64,000 nucleotides of DNA. It comes from an uncultured Photobacterium sp. Lineage in GTDB: Bacteria > Pseudomonadota > Gammaproteobacteria > Enterobacterales > Vibrionaceae. Positions 1 to 8,940 of the stretch are shown piece after piece. Both the position numbers and the translations under genes were made by a program. The stretch covers positions 1 through 64,000 of the forward strand of contig NZ_CANMZV010000011.1 of assembly GCF_947502415.1 (NCBI RefSeq). The letters run 5' to 3'. Numbering within the stretch: position 1 is the stretch's first letter; the number at the start of each line of letters is the position of its first letter. The notes beneath the pieces were generated by a model, which was not told where the DNA came from, searched no databases, and saw nothing but the letters and a program-made list of their open reading frames with translations.

Positions 1-17
1 AGGCTAAAGAGAGCCTT

Positions 18-32
18 CCTATAGACTATAGG
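18..32. promoter_or_regulatory. 15-bp perfect palindrome (7-1-7)
   Basis: CCTATAG-A-CTATAGG is a perfect odd-length palindrome 74 bp upstream of the first small ORF. It has the shape of a dimer operator, but no regulator is recognised and no promoter boxes were assigned. Confidence 0.3.
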
Positions 33-105
33 TTGCTCGCTTGAATAACGTAGCAACACAGAAGTACAACAGAGCCTAATATAACCAGTGTGTTTGGGGG
101 TGCTT

Positions 106-387
106 ATGATTCAAGTAAACTTCGAGCTGGCGAAAAAGGCCTATGCAAAAGTGCTGAAATACCCATATGGTGGTGAGATTGAGCAGCATGAGTATATGGC
201 GTTACGGATGTTCCGTTGGGATTTGTCCCGTGCAGGAATGCCAATTGATCGGTCGTTTGATTTGCGTTTGAAAGCGTCAGGTTACCGGATGATCGCTACT
301 CGTCCTGCAAGAGCGCACCGTCCGCTTCCTTTATGTGTTTTGGAGAAAATGAGCGAGGACTGGAAGCGGGAACATGGTTATTCATAA
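106..387 (+). CDS. Small conserved-looking protein of unknown function (93 aa)
   Basis: The frame opens at a GTG (88), but the ATG at 106 is preferred because a GGGGG ribosome-binding stretch lies five bases before it. The product begins MIQVNFELAKKAYAKVLKYP and is basic and probably helical, with no signal peptide or membrane segment. It is rich in Arg and Lys (for example RPARAHRPLP near the C-terminus). I do not recognise the family. It is a lone gene, convergent with the nucleotidase that follows, from which it is separated by a hairpin. Codon use looks normal for the region, so it is probably a real gene. Confidence 0.6.
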   Translation: MIQVNFELAKKAYAKVLKYPYGGEIEQHEYMALRMFRWDLSRAGMPIDRSFDLRLKASGYRMIATRPARAHRPLPLCVLEKMSEDWKREHGYS

Positions 388-395
388 GAGTGTAA

Positions 396-427
396 CTAAA
401 AAAGGGCTTTGTGTAAGAAAGCCCTTT
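396..427 (-). terminator. Rho-independent terminator of the 5'-nucleotidase gene
   Basis: AAAGGGCTTT (401-410) pairs perfectly with AAAGCCCTTT (418-427) around a 7-nt loop. On the minus strand the stem is followed by six T residues, so it mainly ends the minus-strand nucleotidase transcript; on the plus strand there are only three T. Confidence 0.85.
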
Positions 428-453
428 GAGAGTTTAGTCTTGTGATATAAAGC

Positions 454-2439
454 TTATTTCGCGCGGTTGAACGTGACTACCTGATAGTTTAGTGGTGCCA
501 GAGAAGGTTGTTCGTTAGCGACATAATCAATAACGGCTTGTGCATCGGTGTTGCAACGGGTGCTTTCTGCTTTACAGTTTGGCCCGCTTACCTCGTAGTG
601 AACTTTGTATTTGCCACCAATTTCTTCGATATTGTTCACTTTGAAGCCTGTTAGCTTGTCATCAACGAAAGCCAGGTCGACGCGGCCAGAATTTTTCTGC
701 TGGGCTTTGAACAGAGGTGTCCAGCCATCGTTACCGGTTGCGTTGTAATTGTTGATTGCAACGTTGTAGGTCTTGTTGTCTTCAAGTGCAGTCCATTTCG
801 GGTTTTCCGTTGAACCTGTCATAACTTCCACGAAATCCAGTTTACCTTTTTGTTTGGCAACAGTTTCTGTGTACTGGTAACGGATATGGCCACCATAAGG
901 GAATTTCCCTGCATGTGAACCTTTTGGTAGCGTTGCAGTTACCGCCCCTTCAATTAACGCTTTGATGTCTGCACCTTTAACCGGTAATACAGACATGAAG
1001 TTAGAAAATGGCAGTAGTTCCAGTGAAACATTACCTTCACGGTATTCGCCGGCTTCCATATTGGTACGGATACCACCTGCACCGATTAGGGCAAAGTCCA
1101 CTTTCATACCGGTTACTTTCTGCACTTCAGCGCTATTTGCCCAGTAGTATTGACCTTGAGCAACCAGAGCCGCTACATCAGAACCGTGTATATCCGTACC
1201 GCGGTCACCAGGGCGACGTTCGTGGTTGATTTCTTCGGTTACTTGGGAAATCACACTGCCATAAGCTTTGTCGACAGCTGGCTTGTACTTGCTATCGATA
1301 AGCGAACGCATTGCCATTTCTTCATCAGCAATCGTGATATTTTCTTCTTGATCAATGAAGTCGACGACTTGGGCTGTATCTTTTGCGTTGAACTTACTTG
1401 CAGCTTCACGCGTTGGCGAGTGGTAATACTCCTCGTTACTTAGCAGGGTGTTCAGGCCGTTACAGTCAGTAACGTCACCTTGCTCATCGAAAATCACTTT
1501 TAGCTGGCCGATGGCTTGAGCATACTGGCCTGCCTGAACAACACATGTCCGGCTTTGGCCGTCAGGATTGTTGACCATTTGCGCGTAAGTGCCGTTATGG
1601 TCATGGCCCAGGTTGGTGAAGTCACCCAGTAAAGTATGAGAGTGACCGCCAACGATAAGGTCAATACCGTTAACTTTAGAGGCGATATCCAGATCGACAG
1701 CATTACCGATATGGGTTAGTGCAATAATGTTCTGGATGCCTTTAGCCTCCAGCATATCAACCGTTGACTGGGCGGATTGAACCATGTCATGGAATTCGAC
1801 TTTGCCGGTATTCGGTGCCAGATTTGGCATGTCATCTAGGGCAATACCAAACACAGCAACAAGATCTTTGTCTTTTGGCAGGTTATTCAGATCAGTGACT
1901 GGTGTTTTTTTATTGCCGTCGAACGCAAAAACAACATAAGGCTTCAGGTTAGTCTGATTTTTCAAATCAGCATCTTTACTGGTATCAACATTGGCTGCAA
2001 CAACCGGGAAGTTGATATCGCTGATGAACTGGTTCAGCTTAGTGTTATTCAGATCGAACTCATGGTTCCCCAGCGCCATAGCGTCAAGGCCCATCTGGCT
2101 CAGCAATTCAGCATTCATTGCGCCTTCGTTAAGCTTGAAGTAGGCGCTGCCTTGCCATGCGTCACCACCGTGAAGGAACAGAAAGCTGTCGTTTTCAGTT
2201 TGTGCTGCTTGCTTGTATTCATCGGCCATAGTTTGTAGGCGAGGGAAGCCACCAAACTCGTTATAAACCAGAGTTTCATCAGCTTTGAAGCTGGATTTTA
2301 CCGGATCAAAATTGGAATGCGTGTCGTTAATGTGAGCGACAGTCAGTGTAAAAGTGTGTTCCGGCTGTGAAGGTGTTTGAGCGCAACCTGCAAGTGCGGT
2401 CGCGATAGAAAGTGCGATGAGAGGCTTTGAAAAGGTCAT
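454..2439 (-). CDS. 5'-nucleotidase / UshA-family metallophosphatase lipoprotein
   Basis: Two-domain 5'-nucleotidase of 661 residues. A lipobox LAGC with Cys at residue 19 marks it as a lipoprotein exposed in the periplasm or at the cell surface. The calcineurin-like metallophosphatase domain shows the metal ligands in order: HINDTH (36-41), GGDAW (~91), GNHEFD (~122), THIG (~243) and GGHSHT (~264). The C-terminal substrate domain includes NNYNATGNDGW near residue 608. The family hydrolyses extracellular nucleotides, or nucleotide sugars, to nucleosides for uptake. The start has an AGGTAA ribosome site. A PurR-like box and a terminator hairpin lie upstream, so purine control is likely. The exact substrate cannot be told from sequence. 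Confidence 0.9.
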   Translation of the reverse strand: MTFSKPLIALSIATALAGCAQTPSQPEHTFTLTVAHINDTHSNFDPVKSSFKADETLVYNEFGGFPRLQTMADEYKQAAQTENDSFLFLHGGDAWQGSAYFKLNEGAMNAELLSQMGLDAMALGNHEFDLNNTKLNQFISDINFPVVAANVDTSKDADLKNQTNLKPYVVFAFDGNKKTPVTDLNNLPKDKDLVAVFGIALDDMPNLAPNTGKVEFHDMVQSAQSTVDMLEAKGIQNIIALTHIGNAVDLDIASKVNGIDLIVGGHSHTLLGDFTNLGHDHNGTYAQMVNNPDGQSRTCVVQAGQYAQAIGQLKVIFDEQGDVTDCNGLNTLLSNEEYYHSPTREAASKFNAKDTAQVVDFIDQEENITIADEEMAMRSLIDSKYKPAVDKAYGSVISQVTEEINHERRPGDRGTDIHGSDVAALVAQGQYYWANSAEVQKVTGMKVDFALIGAGGIRTNMEAGEYREGNVSLELLPFSNFMSVLPVKGADIKALIEGAVTATLPKGSHAGKFPYGGHIRYQYTETVAKQKGKLDFVEVMTGSTENPKWTALEDNKTYNVAINNYNATGNDGWTPLFKAQQKNSGRVDLAFVDDKLTGFKVNNIEEIGGKYKVHYEVSGPNCKAESTRCNTDAQAVIDYVANEQPSLAPLNYQVVTFNRAK

Positions 2440-2474
2440 TCAATTACCTATTTATCATTTTTAGGGGGCTAGAT

Positions 2475-2501
2475 AAAAAAACGCCCCGCAGTAGCGAGGC
2501 G
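2475..2501 (-). terminator. Terminator hairpin inside the nucleotidase leader (possible attenuator)
   Basis: Read on the minus strand, an 8-bp GC-rich stem (2482-2489 with 2494-2501, one G-U pair, 4-nt loop) is followed by seven T residues. It lies only 36 bp before the nucleotidase start codon and in the same orientation, with no other minus-strand gene upstream for it to terminate. It is therefore a candidate attenuator. Confidence 0.6.
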
Positions 2502-2575
2502 CGGGCAATATAGCCAAGAATATATGCATGAGCAAACATATTTTTTGGTAACTTAGTCTGTGATTTTATCGTTTG

Positions 2576-2591
2576 GCGCAAACGTTCTCTT
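2576..2591. promoter_or_regulatory. PurR-box-like operator upstream of the 5'-nucleotidase
   Basis: The plus strand reads GCGCAAACGTTCTCTT, matching 13 of 16 positions of the E. coli PurR consensus ACGCAAACGTTTTCGT, including the whole central CGCAAACGTT. It sits 137 bp upstream of the nucleotidase start. PurR control of a purine-salvage enzyme is an inference. The rest of 2502-2854 holds no gene that I can see. Confidence 0.55.
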
Positions 2592-2854
2592 TTTTGTGAT
2601 GGCTAGGGTGCTGAAATATAAAGGCTTTTTAAGGCAACTGATTGCGACAGTAAGCAACTTAGCTTTTAGCTAACTGTATGTTCCAAAAACAGGTTTGGTG
2701 GTTATTTGGACATTGTATTGGATGGAGATTGTTCTGGTTGGATAGGGTGGTTTTCAATCATTTTATGAACACAACAACAAAATGCGAATGTTAGATTGTT
2801 AGTATTTTAATTCATGAGTATGCTTTGTTTTAGATAAATCAAAGGATTATTGGC

Positions 2855-4975
2855 GTGGAACTATCATCAATCATCGATATTTTTGAAGACTATTTAGAAG
2901 AGCATCTTGAAGGGAAAAGCGAACAGCTACCAGATGTACTGCCGGATGAAATTCAGACTTTACTCGAGGAGCCTGCCGTTTTTTTTCTGATTACTCAAAT
3001 GGGGATTTGCTGTCCATATGAGATTGATTCCATTGAGTATAAGGAGTTGCTCCGCTGGATAGAGTTTGCTGCTGTCTCTTTTTGTACGATGAGACGAGTC
3101 AATCCGGAAGCTTTCCAGGCTTATGCTCAATTAATATCTGATGTGCTGAATCAAACTCTTGATGAGGAAACCATAGAACCTGAGCAGTTGTATGCTGTGG
3201 TTCGGGTGCTAAAAGGGCATCAAATCCCTGTTTCTGATCACATCATGGAATGGTTGCATCAACACTATGAGCCCGAGTTTGAAGAGGAGCTTGATGTTGA
3301 TGCATTGAGCGAGGCTATGGTGCATGAGATCCGTGAGTCGGGTATTCGTTGTGCTGAAGACTTTGTTTTTATGATGGAAGCTGAATTGGCAATGATGCCG
3401 TCTCAGGGTATGTCGGAGTTATTTGCGTCACTGACGGTTTTTGACTGGTACGTTGATGCGGCGGTTATGTTGCTTTCTCATAATGAGGCGTCGATAGCAG
3501 CACAGGCTCGGGAATTTTTGGCTGCAATGCCTGATAAAGAATGGTGTAAATTGAAAAAACCGGGTTACCTGACCGTATTGCGCCACTTTGTAGCTGATGA
3601 TTTAAAAAAACAGATTGATTATTGGCAGCGTCAGGTATTGAGGTACAACAAGGCCAAAACCAACAAAGTGACGGTGGTTGAAGCAATGGCCTGCATGCCT
3701 GATGGGGAAGGGGCTGCAATACTGACAGTTCTGCTCAAGGATAAGTTTGGCTATGCGTTGTGGAATGCCGTCTTACGTTTTGATATGGGGATTGCCGAAA
3801 GCTTTTATCAACCGATGGAAAGCAAGGCGGAGTGGACATCGCTGATTGAAAAAATGCGTAAGGAAACTGATACCCATCAGGTAGACCCGCTCTATATCAA
3901 ACAAGTTATTCCATGGATGCTGACCCTAAACCAGGAAACAAAAACGTGTCTTGATATGGCATCCTTGCTGTTTTTGAGTTTGTTGCCGGCTGAGTGGGCT
4001 AAGCCGCAACCTGCAAACCTGAGCGATATGATTGCGGCACACATTCAAAAACCGGAAGCCAGGGATGTAGAGAGTGCTCGCAATATCAGTGATTTATTGT
4101 TAATGCATTCATCGGTAAATACTTGGTTTGAAACCTCATTGCCGCCTGGTTGCAAAACTCCGCGAGATGTTATTAATAAGGTTTTTCTTGCTGATCGGAC
4201 TGGGTTGGTGAAGCGCATGATTCTTAGTGGTTTGGTTTGTCACTTTGCCAAATCAGCTGAGGGGCTGGAAAGGTCTGAAGACATCTTTTGGCTCAATGCA
4301 TATGATTTGCTCAACAATCCATTGAAGCGAAAGCAATTACCGTTACTTAATGTGCTGGCTGAGCGATCGTTGGACGCCGTAAAACATGAAAAACAATGGT
4401 TATCATCACTGAATTTGATGGCAGAACCTGATACCGGTTATGTCGTTAAAATTGAATTGGATGATACTCGTCCTAAAGTATGGCGCAGGATGACAGTAAG
4501 TAATAAAACATCATTGCTAGAGCTTCATACCATAATCCAGATTGCGATGGGATGGGAGGATAGCCATCTGTTCCAGTTTATTGATGATCGTGATAATTAT
4601 CCGACAGGGGCTGATGAGTATGATTACGATCAGTTGGAAGATGTCATGCTTGGGATGTTGCTGAAAAAGCCAGGTGATCACCTAGAGTATGTCTATGATT
4701 TCGGTGATTATTGGCAGCATACTATTACTCTGGAAAAGGTTCAGAGCAAATGCTGTTTGGTGCCAAAGGTTACAGCTGGAAGCCGGATGTGTCCGCCTGA
4801 GGATTGTGGTGGCATTCCGGGTTATGAAGGATTGCTGAAGGCGCTGAAAAGACGTAACGAGGATGATCTTGAGTTACTTGAGTGGAGTGGCTGGGATGCT
4901 GATGATTTTGACCCTAAAGAGTGGAGCAAGGAATCTGTTAATGAACAGTTGCGCGACGCTATTATTGTTGAATAA
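2855..4975 (+). CDS. Plasmid pRiA4b ORF-3-like domain protein with long helical N-terminal region
   Basis: 706 residues starting at GTG, chosen because AAAGGA lies about eight bases upstream and no in-frame ATG is close. Residues ~529-700 carry the pRiA4b ORF-3-like domain (PF07929 type): YVVKIELDD...PKVWRR, then HTIIQIAMGWEDSHLFQF, then YVYDFGDYWQHTITLE and CPPEDCGGIPGY. The first ~500 residues are acidic and apparently all helical, and I do not recognise them. The function of the domain is not established. The protein is cytosolic by appearance. It is a single-gene unit closed by its own terminator. Confidence 0.8.
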   Translation: MELSSIIDIFEDYLEEHLEGKSEQLPDVLPDEIQTLLEEPAVFFLITQMGICCPYEIDSIEYKELLRWIEFAAVSFCTMRRVNPEAFQAYAQLISDVLNQTLDEETIEPEQLYAVVRVLKGHQIPVSDHIMEWLHQHYEPEFEEELDVDALSEAMVHEIRESGIRCAEDFVFMMEAELAMMPSQGMSELFASLTVFDWYVDAAVMLLSHNEASIAAQAREFLAAMPDKEWCKLKKPGYLTVLRHFVADDLKKQIDYWQRQVLRYNKAKTNKVTVVEAMACMPDGEGAAILTVLLKDKFGYALWNAVLRFDMGIAESFYQPMESKAEWTSLIEKMRKETDTHQVDPLYIKQVIPWMLTLNQETKTCLDMASLLFLSLLPAEWAKPQPANLSDMIAAHIQKPEARDVESARNISDLLLMHSSVNTWFETSLPPGCKTPRDVINKVFLADRTGLVKRMILSGLVCHFAKSAEGLERSEDIFWLNAYDLLNNPLKRKQLPLLNVLAERSLDAVKHEKQWLSSLNLMAEPDTGYVVKIELDDTRPKVWRRMTVSNKTSLLELHTIIQIAMGWEDSHLFQFIDDRDNYPTGADEYDYDQLEDVMLGMLLKKPGDHLEYVYDFGDYWQHTITLEKVQSKCCLVPKVTAGSRMCPPEDCGGIPGYEGLLKALKRRNEDDLELLEWSGWDADDFDPKEWSKESVNEQLRDAIIVE

Positions 4976-4995
4976 TCACAATCGTTAATTATTGA

Positions 4996-5025
4996 AACCA
5001 GTATCTTGCGATGCTGGTTTTTTAT
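4996..5025 (+). terminator. Rho-independent terminator
   Basis: AACCAGTATC pairs with GATGCTGGTT around TTGC, followed by a T-rich run. It ends the pRiA4b-like gene. Confidence 0.85.
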
Positions 5026-5082
5026 TTGAATTTTATTAAAAATATCCCATAACAAGCATTGCTATTTTAAACCAGAATCATT

Positions 5083-5097
5083 GTCACAGTCTGTGAC
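5083..5097. promoter_or_regulatory. 15-bp perfect palindrome upstream of the GH31 gene
   Basis: GTCACAG-T-CTGTGAC is a perfect 7-1-7 palindrome about 216 bp before the glucosidase start, in an otherwise gene-free stretch (5026-5312). The half-site order is opposite to a CRP site (TGTGA-N6-TCACA), so a different dimeric regulator is implied. Confidence 0.35.
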
Positions 5098-5312
5098 TTT
5101 TGTTTTCTTTTATTTGCACATTTAGTGATGAAGCTAATACAAATAAAGTATTGATAATAATCGCTTTTAAGTTGATTTTTGCCAGCGTATATTCCCGTTA
5201 ATTATATCGAGACAGGCCAACTCTTTGTTATTGATGCATATTGCGTATTTCTTAGAACATAAGAGTACAAAGTAAAGATAACGTGGGTTGGTACCATTTG
5301 AAGGGAATAACC

Positions 5313-7961
5313 ATGACGGGAAAAATACCATTACGGCACTTGATGTTGGGGATCGCCGTGCCTAGCCTTTTGGCTGTGAGTTGTTCGGCTTATGCCGATG
5401 TTGCCTATTTTCGCTATCAGAATGATCTGAGTTATCGACTCGAACCAGTGCAGGTTTTTCGGATGCGAAAAGCTGTACCTGAGGTCAATCTGCGTAAGGC
5501 GCTCAAACCGGTTATCAAGAAAACGTATTATAGCGAGCAGGCGTTTCTTGAATCGCTACAGCAACAGCTTGGTGAAGACGTTGTTGGCAAACATCAGGCA
5601 TTTTTCCTGGAGAAAGCAAAGCAGCCGCAGCGTGACCTGGCAATAGATGTGCTGGGCGATGACGTCGTTCAGATAGCATTTAAGGCGCAACCACAAACAG
5701 AAGCCCTGCCGACGACTGAGTTGATTGATATCACTAAGTTTAATGGTCCTTCGGTATTGAATAGAACCGGACATGGTTTCTCGACGGCGAATTTACAAGT
5801 TACGGTGAATCCTCAAAGTCTGTGCGTGAGTATTGTATCGAAATCCACAGGCAAGCTGAGTGACATCTGTCCGGATAAAATAAACAGTTTCACGCTTAAA
5901 TCAGATGGCGATTATCAGTTGAATGGCCTTGGCCAGGAGTTTCATGACCCAGGTAAGCTTAATACCAACTGGCTTGGCTTTAAACGTCAGGGCGGCAATA
6001 AGATGGAAGGCTATCAGGGCGGTGGTACAGGTAACACCCAATTCCCGATCCTGTACGCAATAAATTCACAACAGCGTAACTATGCCATTTACTTAGATAC
6101 TGTTTATTCTGTGAGTTGGGATTTCACCAAGGCACCTTGGAAAGTTTCGCAGCTTGAAGGCACACCAAGCTTTTTGTTTATGGCCGGGAAAGATTTGCCG
6201 GATTTACGTCAGAAATACATGTCGATGGTTGGTACCCCGCTGGTACCGCCACGGAAAATGTTTGGCATGTGGTTATCGGAGTATGGTTTTGATAACTGGC
6301 TGGAGTTGGATGACAAGCTGGCAACGCTGAAGCAGCATGATTTTCCTCTTGATGGCGTGGTTATGGACTTACAATGGTTCGGTAATGTTGATGCATTCAG
6401 CCCAACCAGCCAGATGGGCACCCTGACTTGGGATCGTGAGCATTTCCCTGCACCAGAAGAGAAAATCAAGTCTTTGAAAGCCCAAGGTGTCGGCATGATG
6501 TTGATTGAGGAATCCTATGTCAGTGACGGACTGGAAGAGTTCGGCAAGATGGCTGAGAGCGGATACCTGGTCAAGGAGGCGAAAACAGGCAAGGTCATTG
6601 ATTCAGATCCGAATAATTACGGATACTGGTGGGGTAAGGGCGGTATGATCGACTGGACTAACGCTTCCGCCGGTGATGAATGGCACGATTGGAAGCGTAA
6701 ACCACTTATCGACATGGGCGTGATTGGCCACTGGACCGATTTGGGCGAGCCGGAAATGTACAACCCGAATGGTGTATATACAGATGGTCGCTCGCAGAAT
6801 GATGTTCATAATATCTTCAACTTCAAGTGGCTGGAAAGCATTTACAATGGCTATCAGCGTAATGAAACGGAAGTTCGTCCATTTATGATGTCTCGCTCGG
6901 GAGCGCCGGGGATCCAGCGTTTTGGTGCCACTATGTGGTCGGCAGATATCGGAACGAACCTGGAAAGTTTAGCTGGCCAATTCAGCATGCAGCCGAATAT
7001 CGTGTTGTCAGGTATCGATTATTACAGTTCTGATATTGGCGGTTTCCATCGCAGTGCCTTGAGCGCAGTGCCGGAAAAACGTGAAGCCGCCCTGAATGAA
7101 ACTTATACCCAATGGTTTGCTTACAGTTCCTTGTTTGAGGTGCCGGTTCGTCCGCATACCGAGAACTTGTGTAACTGCAAAGAGACAGCGCCGGATCGGG
7201 TTGGTGATATGGTTAGTAATAAGGCCAATATCAAACTGCGTTATCAGTTGATCCCATACCTGTATTCGTTGGCCCATCGTGCCAATATTGCAGCAGAGCC
7301 AGTCTATCCGTCAATGGATTACTATTTTGCAGATGACCTAGAGGCTCATAACTTGGCTGGTCAGAAGATGATGGGTAAAGATCTGATGGGGGCTGCGATT
7401 GCGAAAATGGGACAGACGGCGGTAGATGTCTATCTTCCGAGTGGTCAGTGGTTCGATTACCGTACAGGTCAGTTGTTTGACAGTAAAGGAGAGTGGCTTA
7501 AACAGCTTCCTGTTTATGATAATGGTGTTTTGACCTTGCCGTTGTTTGCCCGTGACGGTGCTATCGTTCCTGTTAATCCGCAGCAGGCAATGCCGCTTTC
7601 CAGCGATGTGCCGCTGATTCTGGCTGCACGGATCTATGGTAGTGACGGTGAATTTACGTTGTATGAAGATGATGGAGCTACGAATGCTTACCTGCATGGT
7701 GAAGTTCGTAAAACGACGTTTAAAACGCATGATACAGATAACGGTGTTCAGTTGGTTATCGATACCCAAGGCAGCTACGCGAATGCACCGCAATCCCGAC
7801 CTCTTCAGATTGAATGGCTTGGCCTGAAAGGAAAAGTTAAAGCACTGGAGTTAAACGGTCAGGAATTAACCGGTTGGAAACAGGACGGCACTCAACTTGT
7901 GTTTGAGCATGTTGCACTGCCTGTCAGCAACCAAATTAGTGTGTCAGTGATTATGCGGTAA
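5313..7961 (+). CDS. Secreted glycoside hydrolase family 31 (alpha-glucosidase-like)
   Basis: 882 residues. The ATG at 5313 has AAGGG seven bases upstream and opens directly on a signal peptide ending ...CSAYADV; an upstream in-frame GTG (5283) would bury it. GH31 features: the barrel core starts near MFGMWLSEYGFDNW, the nucleophile motif WTDLGEPE puts Asp at about 476, and the acid/base motif WSADIG puts Asp at about 545 (usual form WSGDN). The C-terminal beta domains include YEDDGATNAY. The family removes alpha-linked sugars from oligosaccharide ends; this one probably acts in the periplasm. Substrate (alpha-glucan, xyloside or other) is not decidable here. No sugar transporter lies beside it. 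Confidence 0.88.
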   Translation: MTGKIPLRHLMLGIAVPSLLAVSCSAYADVAYFRYQNDLSYRLEPVQVFRMRKAVPEVNLRKALKPVIKKTYYSEQAFLESLQQQLGEDVVGKHQAFFLEKAKQPQRDLAIDVLGDDVVQIAFKAQPQTEALPTTELIDITKFNGPSVLNRTGHGFSTANLQVTVNPQSLCVSIVSKSTGKLSDICPDKINSFTLKSDGDYQLNGLGQEFHDPGKLNTNWLGFKRQGGNKMEGYQGGGTGNTQFPILYAINSQQRNYAIYLDTVYSVSWDFTKAPWKVSQLEGTPSFLFMAGKDLPDLRQKYMSMVGTPLVPPRKMFGMWLSEYGFDNWLELDDKLATLKQHDFPLDGVVMDLQWFGNVDAFSPTSQMGTLTWDREHFPAPEEKIKSLKAQGVGMMLIEESYVSDGLEEFGKMAESGYLVKEAKTGKVIDSDPNNYGYWWGKGGMIDWTNASAGDEWHDWKRKPLIDMGVIGHWTDLGEPEMYNPNGVYTDGRSQNDVHNIFNFKWLESIYNGYQRNETEVRPFMMSRSGAPGIQRFGATMWSADIGTNLESLAGQFSMQPNIVLSGIDYYSSDIGGFHRSALSAVPEKREAALNETYTQWFAYSSLFEVPVRPHTENLCNCKETAPDRVGDMVSNKANIKLRYQLIPYLYSLAHRANIAAEPVYPSMDYYFADDLEAHNLAGQKMMGKDLMGAAIAKMGQTAVDVYLPSGQWFDYRTGQLFDSKGEWLKQLPVYDNGVLTLPLFARDGAIVPVNPQQAMPLSSDVPLILAARIYGSDGEFTLYEDDGATNAYLHGEVRKTTFKTHDTDNGVQLVIDTQGSYANAPQSRPLQIEWLGLKGKVKALELNGQELTGWKQDGTQLVFEHVALPVSNQISVSVIMR

Positions 7962-7992
7962 TTGTGTAACCAATATTGAAATCGTTAATTTA

Positions 7993-8018
7993 TGAAGCCA
8001 GCAGAAAGCTGGCTTCAT
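7993..8018 (+). terminator. Terminator hairpin after the GH31 gene
   Basis: TGAAGCCAGC pairs with GCTGGCTTCA around AGAAA. The following T run is weak, so termination may be incomplete. Confidence 0.6.
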
Positions 8019-8100
8019 TGCTATTAGTGTGAATAGGGTTGTTTGTTATGTTCTTCGCTGCCCTCATAAATTCTACGGTTTTGATTGCAACAAAGATAAG

Positions 8101-8130
8101 CGCCAGTAAAATGCTGGCGTTTTGTTGTTT
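8101..8130 (+). terminator. Second terminator, immediately upstream of tapT
   Basis: CGCCAG pairs with CTGGCG around a short loop and is followed by a T-rich run (TTTTGTTGTTTT). It ends about 15 bp before the tapT start codon, in the same orientation. It could be a back-up terminator for the GH31 gene, end a small RNA between 8020 and 8100, or be an attenuator. Confidence 0.65.
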
Positions 8131-8144
8131 TAGGTAAAAGCGCT

Positions 8145-8861
8145 ATGCGTATTCACGCGGTACATAATTTATACGAAGAACGTTTGGCACGTTCGACACG
8201 CCCGTTTCGGGCAAGGGGTTGTAAGGTTGAACGTTGTCGCTACTGTATGCAGCGTGAACACCTTTGTATCTGTTCTGAAAAACCGGTTATCGATTCCAAT
8301 GCTGCCTTTTTGCTGGTGATGTATGATGATGAAATCCTTAAGCCAAGCAATACAGGCCGTTTGATTGCGGATTTGTTTGAAGATACGTTTGCCTATATTT
8401 GGTCACGTACCGAGCCAAATCAAGAGATGCTGGAACTGCTGAATGACCCACAGTGGCAACCTTATGTGGTATTTCCTGATGAATATGCTGAGCCTGAGCG
8501 TGTAGCCGAGAAGGTGGAAGTGGGTACGGGTAAACGACCTCTTTTTATTATGCTGGATGGTAGCTGGGCGGAAGCCAAGAAGATGTTCCGTAAGAGCCCG
8601 TACCTGAATAAATTTCCGGTATTGTCTATCAACCCTGAAAAGCCTTCTCGCTATAAAGTACGTGAAGCATCGAAAGAGAATCAGCTGGGGACCGCGGAAG
8701 TGGCAGCCCGCATTATCGACTTGTATGGTGAACAGCGAAATGCTGATGTACTGGATCTTTGGTTTGATGTTTTCCGTGAAAACTACATTGCAGGAAAAAT
8801 GAACCGCGTATTGCCGGATGAATCAGCAATCAAGCAGTTAAAAGAGTATCTGGCAGCGTAG
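8145..8861 (+). CDS. tapT: tRNA-uridine aminocarboxypropyltransferase, DTW-domain protein (TapT/YfiP family)
   Basis: 238 residues, collinear with E. coli YfiP (TapT) as I recall it. The family transfers the 3-amino-3-carboxypropyl group of S-adenosylmethionine to uridine 47 of tRNA (acp3U). Visible features are the N-terminal Cys cluster CRYC...CIC (likely zinc site), KPSNTGRLIADL, WSRTEP, the DTW-type motif DGSW (Thr replaced by Ser), and EAKKMFRKSPYLNK. ATG start with AGG about ten bases upstream. The enzyme is cytosolic and this is a monocistronic unit with its own terminator. Confidence 0.88.
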   Translation: MRIHAVHNLYEERLARSTRPFRARGCKVERCRYCMQREHLCICSEKPVIDSNAAFLLVMYDDEILKPSNTGRLIADLFEDTFAYIWSRTEPNQEMLELLNDPQWQPYVVFPDEYAEPERVAEKVEVGTGKRPLFIMLDGSWAEAKKMFRKSPYLNKFPVLSINPEKPSRYKVREASKENQLGTAEVAARIIDLYGEQRNADVLDLWFDVFRENYIAGKMNRVLPDESAIKQLKEYLAA

Positions 8862-8898
8862 TTGAGCGGTATTGTTTTAGCAGATAAAGTAATTAAAT

Positions 8899-8940
8899 AA
8901 CAGCAGGTTGAAAACTAATACAACAACTTGCTGTTTCTTT
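8899..8940 (+). terminator. Rho-independent terminator of tapT
   Basis: AACAGCAGGTTG pairs with CAACTTGCTGTT (12 bp, one G-U) and is followed by a short T-rich run. Confidence 0.8.

Noticed and set aside
5083..5097. CRP site
   Set aside because: Half-sites are in the order TCACA...TGTGA with a single-base centre, not TGTGA-N6-TCACA.
7338..7793. 151-codon minus-strand ORF inside the GH31 gene
   Set aside because: Antisense to a strongly conserved gene, no ribosome site, no protein resemblance.
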